Shown: piece after piece, positions 27,131 through 35,313 of the stretch | Numbering within the stretch: the stretch's first letter is position 1 | Layout: each line of letters starts with the position of its first letter | From: Thalassobaculum_A sp040219615 | GTDB taxonomy: Bacteria; Pseudomonadota; Alphaproteobacteria; Thalassobaculales; Thalassobaculaceae | DNA length: 64,000 nucleotides | Direction: 5' to 3' | Assembly (NCBI RefSeq): GCF_040219615.1 | Contig: NZ_JAVJSE010000040.1 | Span: forward strand, 62,001 to 126,000 | Translations under genes and position numbers: made by a program | The notes under the pieces: generated by a model | Database searches by the model: none | What the model saw: the letters and a program-made list of their open reading frames with translations, nothing else | What the model was told of the DNA's origin: nothing

Positions 27131-30100
27131 CTACTCCGCCGGCGCCGCCGCTTTCGGCCTGCGCCAACCGGTCAGCCAGCGACAGACGACGTAGAACACC
27201 GGGGTGAACAGCAGCCCGAACAGGGTGACCCCGACCATGCCGGAGAACACCGCGGTGCCCAGCGACTGCCGCATCTCGGCGCCGGCGCCCTCGGCCAGCA
27301 CCAGCGGTAGCACGCCCAGAATGAAGGCGAAGGAGGTCATCAGGATCGGCCGCAGCCGGGTGATCGCCGCCTGTACCGCCGCCTCGGCCCGGCTCAGCCC
27401 GCCGTCCTCGCCCTGCTTGGCGAACTCCACGATCAGGATAGCGTTCTTGGCGGCCAGCCCGACCAGCACCACGAAGCCGATCTGCACCAGCACGTTGTTG
27501 TCGAGGCCACGGAACACCACGCCGGTGACCGCCGCCAGCAGGCACATCGGCACGATCAGGATCACCGCCAGCGGCAGGGTCAGGCTCTCGTACTGCGCCG
27601 CCAGCAGCAGGAACACGAACACCACCGCGAGCGTGAACGCGATCGCCGCGGTGTTGCCGGCCAGCTTCTCCTGCAGGGCCAGTTCGGTCCACTCGTAGGA
27701 GAAGCCGTAGGGCAGCTGCCGTGCGGCCAGCTCCTCCATCGCCGCGATCGCCGCGCCGGTCGACACGCCCGGTATCGGCGCCCCCTGCAGCTCGGCCGCC
27801 GGGTACAGGTTGTAGCGCGCCACCCGGGTCGGGCCGGTGATGTCGCGAAACGTCGCGACGCTGCCGATCGGCACCATCTCGCCGCTGGTCGACTTGGCCC
27901 GCAGCAGGGCGACGTCGCGCGGGTCGTCGCGGAACTCGCCGTCGGCCTGGGCGGTCACCCGGAAGGTGCGGCCGAGGAAGTTGAAGTCGTTGACGAAGGC
28001 CGAGCCGAGATAGACCTCGAGGGTGTCGAACACCGCCTCCGGCGGCAGGCCGAGCATCTCTGCCTTCACCCGGTCGATGTCGGCGTACAGCTTCGGCGTC
28101 GAGGTGTTGAACAGCGTGAAGGCGTAGGCGATGCCGGGGGTCTGGAACGCCCCTCCGACCAGTTCCCTGGTGGCGCCTTCGAGCGCATGCAGGCCGCGGT
28201 TGCGGCGGTCCTGGACATACATCTTGAAGCCGCCGCCGGTGCCGATGCCGCGCACCGGGGGCGGGGCGACCACGAAGATGTAGGCGTCCTTGATCTGGCC
28301 GAGCGCCTGCTGGACGTTGCGCTGGATGGTCGCCGCGTCGAGCCCGAGCGCCTGGCGCTCGGCGAACGGCTTCATGGTGAAGAAGATGGCGCCGGCGTTC
28401 GGGGCGTTGGTGAAGGTGGCGCCGTCGAAGCCGGCGAAGCCGGCGGTGTGCAGGGTGCCCGGCGTGTCCAGGATGATCCGGGTGGCCTGCCGCACGACCG
28501 CGTCGGTGCGGGCCAGCGAGGCGCCGGCCGGCAGCTGGACCACGGTGATCATGTAGCCCTGGTCCTGCTCGGGAATGAAGCCGGTCGGCGTGCGCTCGAA
28601 CTGCCAGCCGGTGACGAACAGCAGGCCGGCATAGGCCGCCAGCACCAGGACCGAGACCCGGATCAGCCGCCGGGACAGCCCGCCATAGCCGCGCGCCAGC
28701 CCGTCGAAGCCGGTGTTGAACAGCCGCGCGAAGGTCCGGAACGGCCAGCCGATCGCGCCCATCACCCCACTTGGCGCGTGGTCGGGCCGGTGCGGCTTCA
28801 GCAGAAGTGCGGCCATCGCCGGCGACAGGGTCAGCGAGACGATGAGCGAGATCACCGTCGCCGAGGCGATGGTCAGCGCGAACTGCTGGTAGAACTGGCC
28901 GGAGATGCCGGTGATGAAGGCGGTCGGGATGAACACCGCCGACAGCACCAGGGCGATCGCGATCAGCGCGCCGCCGACCTCGTCCATGGTCCTGTGCGCG
29001 GCCTCCTTCGGCTCCATGCCCTCGGCCAGGTAGCGCTCGACGTTCTCGACCACCACGATGGCGTCGTCGACCACGATGCCGATGGCCAGCACCAGCCCGA
29101 ACAGCGACAGGTTGTTCAGCGAGAAGCCGAAGGCGGCCATCACCGCGAAGGTGCCGATCAGCGACACCGGGATCGCCAGGATCGGGATCACCGCGGCCCG
29201 CCAGGTCTGCAGGAACACGATGACCACCAGCACGACCAGGGCGACCGCCTCGAAGATGGTCTTGTAGACCTCGTCGATCGACTTCGCGATGTAGTCGGTC
29301 GGGTTGTAGGCGACCTCGTAGGCGACGCCGTCCGGGAAGTCGGCGGCCAGGGTCCGCATCTCGCCTAGCACCGCGTCGGCGGTGGCCAGCGCGTTCGACC
29401 CCGGGCGCTGGAAGATCAGGATCGGCAGCGCGGTGTTCTCGTCGAGATAGCCGATGGTCGAGTAGTCTCGGGCGCCGAGCTCGACCCGGGCGATGTCGCG
29501 CACCCGGGTGACCCGGCCGTCGGCGTCGGTCTTCACGACGATGTTCTCGAACTGCTCGGGCTCGACCAGCCGGCCGAGGGTCTCGACGTTGAGCTGGAAG
29601 GCGCCGGGGTCCGGCACCGGCAGCTGGTTCAGCGAGCCCGAGGCGACCTGCAGGTTGTTGGCCCTGAGCGCCGCGACCACTTCCGAGGCCGACAGCGCGC
29701 GGGCCGCCATCAGCTCCGGGTTCAGCCAGATCCGCATCGAGAACTCGCGCTCCGCGAACACCCGGGCCTCGCCGACTCCGTCGAGCCGGGCCAGCCGGTC
29801 GATGATCTGCGTCTTGGCGTAGTTCGACAGGTACAGGCTGTCGCGCGCGTCGCCCGGCGAATAGACGTGGATGACCATCATCAGGTCGGGCGAGTTCTTG
29901 CGGGTGACCACGCCGAGGCGCTGGACCTCCTCGGGCAGCCGCGGCTCGGCGATCGCCACCCGGTTCTGGACCAGCACCTGCGCCTCGTCCAGGTCGGTGC
30001 CGAGCCGGAAGGTGACGGTGATCGTGGTGCGGCCGTCGGCGGTCGACTGCGAGGACATGTAGAGCATGTTCTCGACGCCGTTGATCTCCTGCTCCAGCGG

Positions 30101-30295
30101 CGTCGCCACGGTGTCGGCGACCACCTCGGTCGAGGCGCCGGGATAGGTGGCGGTGACCTGGATGGTCGGCGGCGCGATCTCCGGGTACTGGGCGACCGGC
30201 AGGCCGATGTAGCTGATCGCCCCGACCAGGGTGATCAGGACCGCCACCACCGATGCGAAGATCGGCCGGTCGATGAAGAAATGCGACAGGCGCAC
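27131..30295 (-). CDS. RND multidrug efflux transporter (HAE1 family)
   Basis: 1054 residues, full length for an AcrB/MexB-type inner-membrane pump. The transmembrane proton relay is intact: paired aspartates in GIVVDDAIVVVENVE and the lysine in GLAAKNAILIVEFAKQ. Large periplasmic porter and docking loops lie between helices 1-2 and 7-8. It is driven by the proton gradient and exports hydrophobic or amphiphilic compounds via an outer-membrane TolC-type channel. The adaptor gene is 49 bases upstream. No outer-membrane channel gene accompanies them, so the pump must borrow one. The substrate is unknown. Confidence 0.95.
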   Translation of the reverse strand: MRLSHFFIDRPIFASVVAVLITLVGAISYIGLPVAQYPEIAPPTIQVTATYPGASTEVVADTVATPLEQEINGVENMLYMSSQSTADGRTTITVTFRLGTDLDEAQVLVQNRVAIAEPRLPEEVQRLGVVTRKNSPDLMMVIHVYSPGDARDSLYLSNYAKTQIIDRLARLDGVGEARVFAEREFSMRIWLNPELMAARALSASEVVAALRANNLQVASGSLNQLPVPDPGAFQLNVETLGRLVEPEQFENIVVKTDADGRVTRVRDIARVELGARDYSTIGYLDENTALPILIFQRPGSNALATADAVLGEMRTLAADFPDGVAYEVAYNPTDYIAKSIDEVYKTIFEAVALVVLVVIVFLQTWRAAVIPILAIPVSLIGTFAVMAAFGFSLNNLSLFGLVLAIGIVVDDAIVVVENVERYLAEGMEPKEAAHRTMDEVGGALIAIALVLSAVFIPTAFITGISGQFYQQFALTIASATVISLIVSLTLSPAMAALLLKPHRPDHAPSGVMGAIGWPFRTFARLFNTGFDGLARGYGGLSRRLIRVSVLVLAAYAGLLFVTGWQFERTPTGFIPEQDQGYMITVVQLPAGASLARTDAVVRQATRIILDTPGTLHTAGFAGFDGATFTNAPNAGAIFFTMKPFAERQALGLDAATIQRNVQQALGQIKDAYIFVVAPPPVRGIGTGGGFKMYVQDRRNRGLHALEGATRELVGGAFQTPGIAYAFTLFNTSTPKLYADIDRVKAEMLGLPPEAVFDTLEVYLGSAFVNDFNFLGRTFRVTAQADGEFRDDPRDVALLRAKSTSGEMVPIGSVATFRDITGPTRVARYNLYPAAELQGAPIPGVSTGAAIAAMEELAARQLPYGFSYEWTELALQEKLAGNTAAIAFTLAVVFVFLLLAAQYESLTLPLAVILIVPMCLLAAVTGVVFRGLDNNVLVQIGFVVLVGLAAKNAILIVEFAKQGEDGGLSRAEAAVQAAITRLRPILMTSFAFILGVLPLVLAEGAGAEMRQSLGTAVFSGMVGVTLFGLLFTPVFYVVCRWLTGWRRPKAAAPAE

Positions 30296-30344
30296 GGGAT
30301 GTTCCTCGTCTGGAGCGCGGGGCGCGGCGGGCAGCGGCGGCGGG

Positions 30345-31535
30345 TCAGCCGCCGGCCGTCCTCGTCGCGGCCTTGGCCTGGATGGTGGTGCTCTCGACCG
30401 TCACCTTGCCGCCGGGTCGGGCGCGCTGCAGGCCCTTGACGACGATCCGGTCGGCCGCCGGGTCAAGCCCGGAGCGCACGACCCGCAGGCCGTCGACCAC
30501 CGGTCCCAGGGTGACCTGCCGGGGCACCACCGTGCCCTCGGCGTCGACCGTCATGACGATCTTGTTGGCCTGGTCGGAGACGATCGCCGCATCCGGCACC
30601 ATGGTCGCGTCGTAGCGTCCGGAGCCGGCCATGCGGATCCGCGCGAAGGTGCCCGGCGTCAGCTGCAGGTCGGGATTGGCGAACACGGCGCGGGCCCGGA
30701 TCGTGCCGGACGCCGGGTCGAGGGTGTTGTCCAGGAAGTCCATCACGCCCTGATGGGGCCAGCCGGCCTCGTCCATCAGGCGGGCATAGATGGTGTGCGC
30801 GCCGTCGCGTGCCGATGCCCGGACGCCGTCGCTGTGCAGGCGGCCGTATTTCAGGAAGTCGGCCTCCGACATCGTGAACTCGAGATGAATCGGGTCGAGC
30901 GCCACGATGGTGGCCAGCAGGGTGGCGCCGTCGCCGCCGGTGACCAGGTTGCCGACATCGACCTTGCGGTCGGAGATCCGGCCGGAGACCGGCGAGCGGA
31001 TCTCGGTGAACTCCAGGTTCAGCTCGGCGATGGCGGCGCCGGCGCGTGCCGCCTGCAGGTCGGCCGCCGCCTGGGCGCGGGTGGAACGGCGGTTGTCCGC
31101 GGTCTCCTCGCTGATCGCCTTGCTGGCGACCAGGCGCTCGGCCCGCGACAGCTCGCGCTCCGACAGCGACAGCCGCGACTGCGCGCTGGCGACCTCGGCG
31201 CGGGCGCGCGCCAGCTCGGCCTGGAACGGCCGCTGATCGATGGTGAACAGCAGGTCGCCCTTCTGGACGATCTGGCCATCCTGGAAGTGCGCCTCCTGCA
31301 GATATCCGGACACCCGGGCCCGCATGTCCACGCGCTCGGCCGCCGCGAACCGGCCGGTGAACTCGTCCCATTCGACGATCGAGCGGACCAGCGGTGCCGC
31401 CACCTCGACCGGCGGTGGTGCGGGCGCGGCCGCCGCGGCCTGGGCTGGCGGCGCCTGGTCGCACCCGGCCAGCACCGCGCCGAGCGCGAGAACCGCAACC
31501 GCCGCCGACGTCCGAATGCCCATCGACCAACTCAT
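30345..31535 (-). CDS. RND efflux periplasmic adaptor (membrane fusion lipoprotein)
   Basis: 396 residues. A lipoprotein signal ends in the lipobox VLAGC (Cys25), so the protein is anchored in the inner membrane facing the periplasm. A Pro/Ala linker is followed by the barrel-sandwich (lipoyl-like) segments VSGYLQEAHFQDGQIVQKGD and FTEIRSPVSGRISDRKVDVG, which flank a coiled-coil hairpin (about 100-165). Beta-barrel and membrane-proximal domains follow. It bridges the RND pump and an outer-membrane channel. It is the first gene of the adaptor-pump pair, and its upstream region holds two 12-base direct repeats. Confidence 0.94.
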   Translation of the reverse strand: MSWSMGIRTSAAVAVLALGAVLAGCDQAPPAQAAAAAPAPPPVEVAAPLVRSIVEWDEFTGRFAAAERVDMRARVSGYLQEAHFQDGQIVQKGDLLFTIDQRPFQAELARARAEVASAQSRLSLSERELSRAERLVASKAISEETADNRRSTRAQAAADLQAARAGAAIAELNLEFTEIRSPVSGRISDRKVDVGNLVTGGDGATLLATIVALDPIHLEFTMSEADFLKYGRLHSDGVRASARDGAHTIYARLMDEAGWPHQGVMDFLDNTLDPASGTIRARAVFANPDLQLTPGTFARIRMAGSGRYDATMVPDAAIVSDQANKIVMTVDAEGTVVPRQVTLGPVVDGLRVVRSGLDPAADRIVVKGLQRARPGGKVTVESTTIQAKAATRTAGG

Positions 31536-31618
31536 GTCACACCTTCAAATGCGCCAGTGCTGAAACTCCAAGACCTCCTAGCTCGTGCTTTGTTGCGCCG
31601 CACAAAATATGCCGGTCA

Positions 31619-31652
31619 GGCACGAATGTGAACGCGATATGGCACGAATGTG
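31619..31652. repeat. Two direct repeats of GGCACGAATGTG, 22-base period
   Basis: Identical 12-mers at 31619-31630 and 31641-31652, with starts 22 bases apart, about two helical turns. They lie in the 232-base gap between the divergent efflux adaptor gene (start 31535) and PAS_5 gene (start 31768). The spacing on one face of the helix suggests binding of a dimeric regulator to tandem sites. Confidence 0.55.
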
Positions 31653-31767
31653 TCGCCGATGCCCGCGAATCGGCGCTACCGCAGGATGAATCGTCGGGTT
31701 CGGATCGCCGGTCGCGCGTACTTGTGTACAATGCCGGGCTTCGGCACGACCCCCGGGAAGTGCGCGC

Positions 31768-32343
31768 GTGGCAGGGAGCGGGACACTGGAACGGCAGGGC
31801 CGGAATGATCGACCATCGTTTCGCGGCCGCATCGCCGACGGGCGCCTGCAAGCTCTCTACGACTTCTGGCTGGATCGCCGCGGGGACCGGCCGGCCCTGC
31901 TGCGGGACGATCTCGACCCGACCCTGATTCCGCGGCTGCTGCGAAATCTCGTGCTCGCCGACGTTGACGACGGCGGCCGTTCGATCCGCTACCGGCTGGT
32001 CGGCACCGAGGTGGTCGCCGCCCATGGCATCGACTACACCGGACTGACCGTCGAGGAACTGACGAGCGGCGATACGCTGGCCTACACCCGTCAGCTCTAC
32101 GGCATCGTCGTCGGGCAGGCCGTCCCGATCTACTCCGAGGGCCGCTTCCGCTGGGAGAAGCGCGAGTACCGGCTGACCCGACGCCTGCACCTGCCGTTGT
32201 CAAAGACCGGCGAGGCGGTCGACATGGTGCTGCTGGGCCAGGTGTTCGACGTCGAGCATGCCGGCGTGGAAGAGCGGCTGCAGCCGGCCCGGCCCGACGA
32301 GCTGGCCGCCGACCTGGCGGCGCTGCGCGCCGGCGGCGGCTGA
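31768..32343 (+). CDS. PAS_5-type single-domain protein
   Basis: 191 residues. The core (about 30-165) has a PAS-like alternation with DDLDPTLIPRLLRNLVLADV and YRLVGTEVVAAHGIDYTG, the hallmark of the alphaproteobacterial PAS_5 family (PF07310). No output domain and no signal peptide are present. The start is a GTG at 31768 and is uncertain. A relative with the same LDP..IP.LL and RLVGT motifs is found at 57739, next to a c-di-GMP phosphodiesterase gene. A sensory or adaptor role is likely, but no ligand or partner can be named. It ends 8 bases from a convergent secreted-protein gene. Confidence 0.75.
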   Translation: MAGSGTLERQGRNDRPSFRGRIADGRLQALYDFWLDRRGDRPALLRDDLDPTLIPRLLRNLVLADVDDGGRSIRYRLVGTEVVAAHGIDYTGLTVEELTSGDTLAYTRQLYGIVVGQAVPIYSEGRFRWEKREYRLTRRLHLPLSKTGEAVDMVLLGQVFDVEHAGVEERLQPARPDELAADLAALRAGGG

Positions 32344-32351
32344 AACCCAGG

Positions 32352-32798
32352 TCAGCCGGCCAGGTCGGGGAACCGCACCACCGTCTCGGTCTGGCCACCC
32401 GCCCCGACCGTCATGATGGCCCGGCTTTCGTAGTTGCGGCCCTGACCGTCATGCGCGGTCGCGTTCACCGTGTAGCGGCCCTTCGGCAGGTCCAGCAGCA
32501 GCCAGGGGCCGCAGTCCTGCACCTCGAACACCGTCCGGCCCTGGCCGTCGGCGATCCGCGTCGCGACCTGCGACAGGTATCCGCCGTCGTTGGCGGCGAA
32601 CACCAGCTTGGCCGGGAACCCGCTCCAGCGCGGGTCGGTCCGGCTCTCGGCTCCGATCCCGGTGCAGGCGTAGCGGGTGCCGTCCCGGGTCATGACCTGG
32701 TCGACGCCGGTGGCGACCTGCCCGCTCATTGAAGACTGGGCCACCGCGCTGCCCGCGATGGCGGCGGTCAGGATCGACGCAATGATCAGCGGCTTCAT
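32352..32798 (-). CDS. Small secreted protein of unknown function
   Basis: 148 residues. The signal peptide spans about 1-21 (hydrophobic core IIASILTAAIAGSA, cleavage after AVA). The mature part has a possible disulfide pair (Cys45 in RYACTG and Cys96 in VQDCG) and a C-terminal beta segment GPWLLLDLPKGRYTVNATAH, which resembles carboxypeptidase-regulatory-like beta-sandwich repeats. I recognise the YACTGIG-ESR-DPRW pattern as recurrent in alphaproteobacterial hypothetical proteins but know no function. The ATG at 32798 starts exactly at the signal peptide, so the longer open frame upstream is not used. It is divergent from the gene at 32957. Confidence 0.75.
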   Translation of the reverse strand: MKPLIIASILTAAIAGSAVAQSSMSGQVATGVDQVMTRDGTRYACTGIGAESRTDPRWSGFPAKLVFAANDGGYLSQVATRIADGQGRTVFEVQDCGPWLLLDLPKGRYTVNATAHDGQGRNYESRAIMTVGAGGQTETVVRFPDLAG

Positions 32799-32956
32799 GG
32801 CTGGTACTCCGTTCCGGGCGGTTCGGTAGCTGAACGGTCCGGCCGGGCGGCAGTTCCGTACGGATCGCATCCGGCACTGGTAGCGCCCCCGGTATCCTGC
32901 GCTAACATGCGCGCCGTCCTGCCTTTCGGCCCGCCACCAGCTCACGGAGATGCCCC

Positions 32957-33817
32957 ATGCGGTCGACCACGCCGCGCGAGAACTTCCGCGCCGTCCTGTC
33001 CGGCGAACGCTGCGTGTATCCGGGATCGGTGTTCGATCCGATCTCGGCACGCATCGCCGAGGACCTGGGCTTCGAGATCGGCATGTTCGCCGGCTCGGTC
33101 GCCTCGCTGACCGTACTCGGCGCGCCCGACCTCATCGTGTTGACCCTGACCGAGTTCGCCGAGCAGGCCCGCCGGATCTGCCGGGCCGCGTCGCTGCCGC
33201 TGATGGTCGACGCCGACCACGGTTACGGCAACGCCCTGAACGTCAAGCGCACCGTCGAGGAGCTTGAGGTCGCCGGGATTTCCGGGCTCAGCATCGAGGA
33301 TACCGTGCTGCCGCGCTCCTTCGGGTCCGGCGGCAGGACCGAGCTGCTGTCGATCGATGAGGGGGTCGGCAAGATGAAGGCCGCCGTGGCCGGCCGCTCC
33401 GACCCGGGCCTCAGCATCTTCGGCCGGACCAGCGCCGCCGGCGTGACCGGCACCGAGGACTGCATCGCCCGGGTCAGGGCGTACCAGTCGACCGGGGTCG
33501 ACGCGATCTTCCTGGTCGGCGTGAAAGACCGCGCCCAGCTCGAGGCGATCGCCGCCGAGGTCACCCTGCCGCTTATGCTGGGCGGCGCCTCGAAGGCGAT
33601 GATGGACCGGGACTACCTGGCCGGCCAGGGCGTGCGGATCTGCCTGCAGGGCCACCAGCCCTTCGCCGCCGGGGTGCAGGCGGTCTACGCCACCCTGAAG
33701 GCGCTGCGCGACGGCGTCGACCCGGCCGACCTGCCGGGGGTCGCATCCGGCGAGCTGATGAAGCAGCTGACGCGCGGCGCCGACTACGACCGCTGGACCG
33801 CCGGCTTCCTCGACTGA
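32957..33817 (+). CDS. Oxaloacetate decarboxylase-like PEP mutase/isocitrate lyase superfamily enzyme
   Basis: 286 residues, a single (beta/alpha)8 barrel. It closely resembles the Pseudomonas PA4872-type oxaloacetate decarboxylase: CVYPGSVFDPISARIAEDLG near 19, MFAGSVASLTVLGAPD, and the Mg-binding strand VDADHGYGNALNVKRTVEELE (in part). IEDTVLPRSFG supplies further active-site residues. The reaction would be Mg-dependent decarboxylation of oxaloacetate to pyruvate in the cytoplasm. The flexible cysteine loop of true lyases (KKCGH) is absent, which argues against isocitrate or methylisocitrate lyase. GGAG lies 8 bases before the ATG. An MFS gene follows after 5 bases, so a carboxylate uptake and breakdown pair is plausible. 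Confidence 0.85.
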   Translation: MRSTTPRENFRAVLSGERCVYPGSVFDPISARIAEDLGFEIGMFAGSVASLTVLGAPDLIVLTLTEFAEQARRICRAASLPLMVDADHGYGNALNVKRTVEELEVAGISGLSIEDTVLPRSFGSGGRTELLSIDEGVGKMKAAVAGRSDPGLSIFGRTSAAGVTGTEDCIARVRAYQSTGVDAIFLVGVKDRAQLEAIAAEVTLPLMLGGASKAMMDRDYLAGQGVRICLQGHQPFAAGVQAVYATLKALRDGVDPADLPGVASGELMKQLTRGADYDRWTAGFLD

Positions 33818-33822
33818 CCGCC

Positions 33823-35064
33823 ATGCCCGACCGATCCGAGGCCGTCCCGGTCGCCGCCGTCCCGCCCGCGGCGGGTGCCGCCCGCTGGGTGCTGCTGTTC
33901 GGCATCTGGCTGGTCTATCTCAGCTTCGGGATGATCACGGTGTCGCTGGCGCCGGTGGTGGCGCCGATCACCCGCGACCTCGGGCTCAGCCACGGCGCCA
34001 TGGGCAGCGTGCTGGGGATCTGGCAGCTGGTGTACATCGCCGCCGCGATTCCGTGCGGCGCCCTGCTGGACCGGCTCGGTGCCCGCCGGGCGCTGTTCAT
34101 CGGCGCGCTGATCGTTGCCGCCTCCGGCCTGGCGCGCAGCTTCGCCACCGACTACGCGACCCTGCTGCTCGCGGTCGGGCTGTTCGGGATCGGCGGGCCG
34201 ATCGTCTCGTCCGGCGCGCCCAAGGCGGTCAGCCAGCTGTTCACCGGCAGCCAGCGCGGCCTGGCCATGGGGATCTACATCACCGGCCCGGCCATGGGCT
34301 CGGTGATCGTGCTGTCGCTGACCAACGCGGTCGCCATGCCGGCGCTCGGCCATGACTGGCACCGCGTCCTGCAGCTGTGGTCGCTGTGCGCGTTCGCCGG
34401 TGCGGTGGTCTGGCTGCTGCTGTCGCTGCACCCGGTGGCGCGCCGCCTGGACAACCCACCCGAAAGCGGCCCGCGGCCGAGGCAGACCGAGGTGATCGGC
34501 AGCCTGCTGAAGCTGCCGGCGGTCCGCATGCTGCTGCTGATGGCGGTCGGCATCTTCAGCTTCAACCATGGCCTCAACAACTGGCTGCCCGAGCTGCTCC
34601 GCCATGACGGCATGACCGCCGCGGCCGCCGGCTACTGGGCGACCATCCCCACGGTCGTCGCGATCGTCGGCTCGCTGCTGATCCCGCGGCTGGCGACCCC
34701 GGAGCGGCGCTTCGTCCTGCTTGCCGGGCTCGGCCTCGCGGCCATGTTCGCCAGCCTGATGCTCGAGGCCGGCGGCGGCCCGGTGCTGCTGGTCGGACTG
34801 ATGTTGCAGGGCATCGCGCGCAGCTCGCTGATGACGGTGGCGATCCTGACCCTGGTGGAGATCCGTGGGGTCGGCGAGAAATACGCCGGGACGGCAACCG
34901 GCCTGTTCTTCTCGGCGGCCGAGATCGGCGGCGCCGGCGGGCCGATCATGCTCGGCGTGCTGTACGACGCCACCGGCGGATTCGATGCCGGGCTGTTCAT
35001 GCTGGCCGGGATCGGCGCGCTGCTCGCGGTCGCCGCCCTGCGGCTGCGGAAGGTCAGCGCCTGA
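33823..35064 (+). CDS. MFS transporter (CynX/NimT-like)
   Basis: 413 residues with about 12 membrane helices in two six-helix halves separated by a cytoplasmic loop near 205-225. The MFS loop 2-3 motif appears as GALLDRLGARRALF (about 72-85). It starts 5 bases after the stop of the oxaloacetate-decarboxylase-like gene, so the two are co-translated. Import of a dicarboxylate or a related anion is a reasonable guess from that neighbour, but no residue in the protein fixes the substrate. Confidence 0.85.
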   Translation: MPDRSEAVPVAAVPPAAGAARWVLLFGIWLVYLSFGMITVSLAPVVAPITRDLGLSHGAMGSVLGIWQLVYIAAAIPCGALLDRLGARRALFIGALIVAASGLARSFATDYATLLLAVGLFGIGGPIVSSGAPKAVSQLFTGSQRGLAMGIYITGPAMGSVIVLSLTNAVAMPALGHDWHRVLQLWSLCAFAGAVVWLLLSLHPVARRLDNPPESGPRPRQTEVIGSLLKLPAVRMLLLMAVGIFSFNHGLNNWLPELLRHDGMTAAAAGYWATIPTVVAIVGSLLIPRLATPERRFVLLAGLGLAAMFASLMLEAGGGPVLLVGLMLQGIARSSLMTVAILTLVEIRGVGEKYAGTATGLFFSAAEIGGAGGPIMLGVLYDATGGFDAGLFMLAGIGALLAVAALRLRKVSA

Positions 35065-35185
35065 CCCGCCCGGCTGCCGGCTCGGCTACCGGTCTGGACG
35101 CGCGAAGGGGATGCGGCCCAGCTGGCGATGCTGCACCACTGAGCAGACCGCGCGGCGACTCCCGCCGCGTAACGCCCTTCCCGAC

Positions 35186-35210
35186 ATTATTGCGATCCCC
35201 TCGCAATAAT
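35186..35210. promoter_or_regulatory. Perfect 10-bp inverted repeat, candidate iron-responsive operator
   Basis: ATTATTGCGA and TCGCAATAAT are exact inverses separated by TCCCC. The site is AT-rich in a GC-rich genome and lies 104 bases upstream of the first imelysin gene. It shares the TCGCAA half-site with a second palindrome just downstream. A Fur-family binding site is the leading interpretation because of the downstream operon. The hairpin could also end the preceding MFS transcript, but no T-run follows. Confidence 0.5.
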
Positions 35211-35221
35211 ACGGTTGAAAC

Positions 35222-35236
35222 TGCGAAGCGTTCGCA
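35222..35236. promoter_or_regulatory. Second palindrome TGCGAA-GCG-TTCGCA
   Basis: A perfect 6-bp inverted repeat with a 3-base centre, 11 bases beyond the first palindrome and 78 bases upstream of the imelysin start. It carries the same TTCGCAAT half-site. Two phased sites suggest strong repression by one regulator. Confidence 0.5.
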
Positions 35237-35313
35237 ATACGAATGCCGGGTCAGTGGCGCCCGGCCCCCGGTGCGGCACGCCCCATTGCAGTCCAGCACC
35301 CGGGAGGGACCGG

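Noticed and set aside
32957..33817. Isocitrate or methylisocitrate lyase
   Set aside because: The KKCGH catalytic loop is missing and the sequence follows oxaloacetate decarboxylase-type members.
35186..35210. Intrinsic terminator of the upstream MFS gene
   Set aside because: The stem is AT-rich and no T-run follows on either strand; a second palindrome with the same half-site is beside it. Operator use is more likely, though a minor terminator role cannot be excluded.
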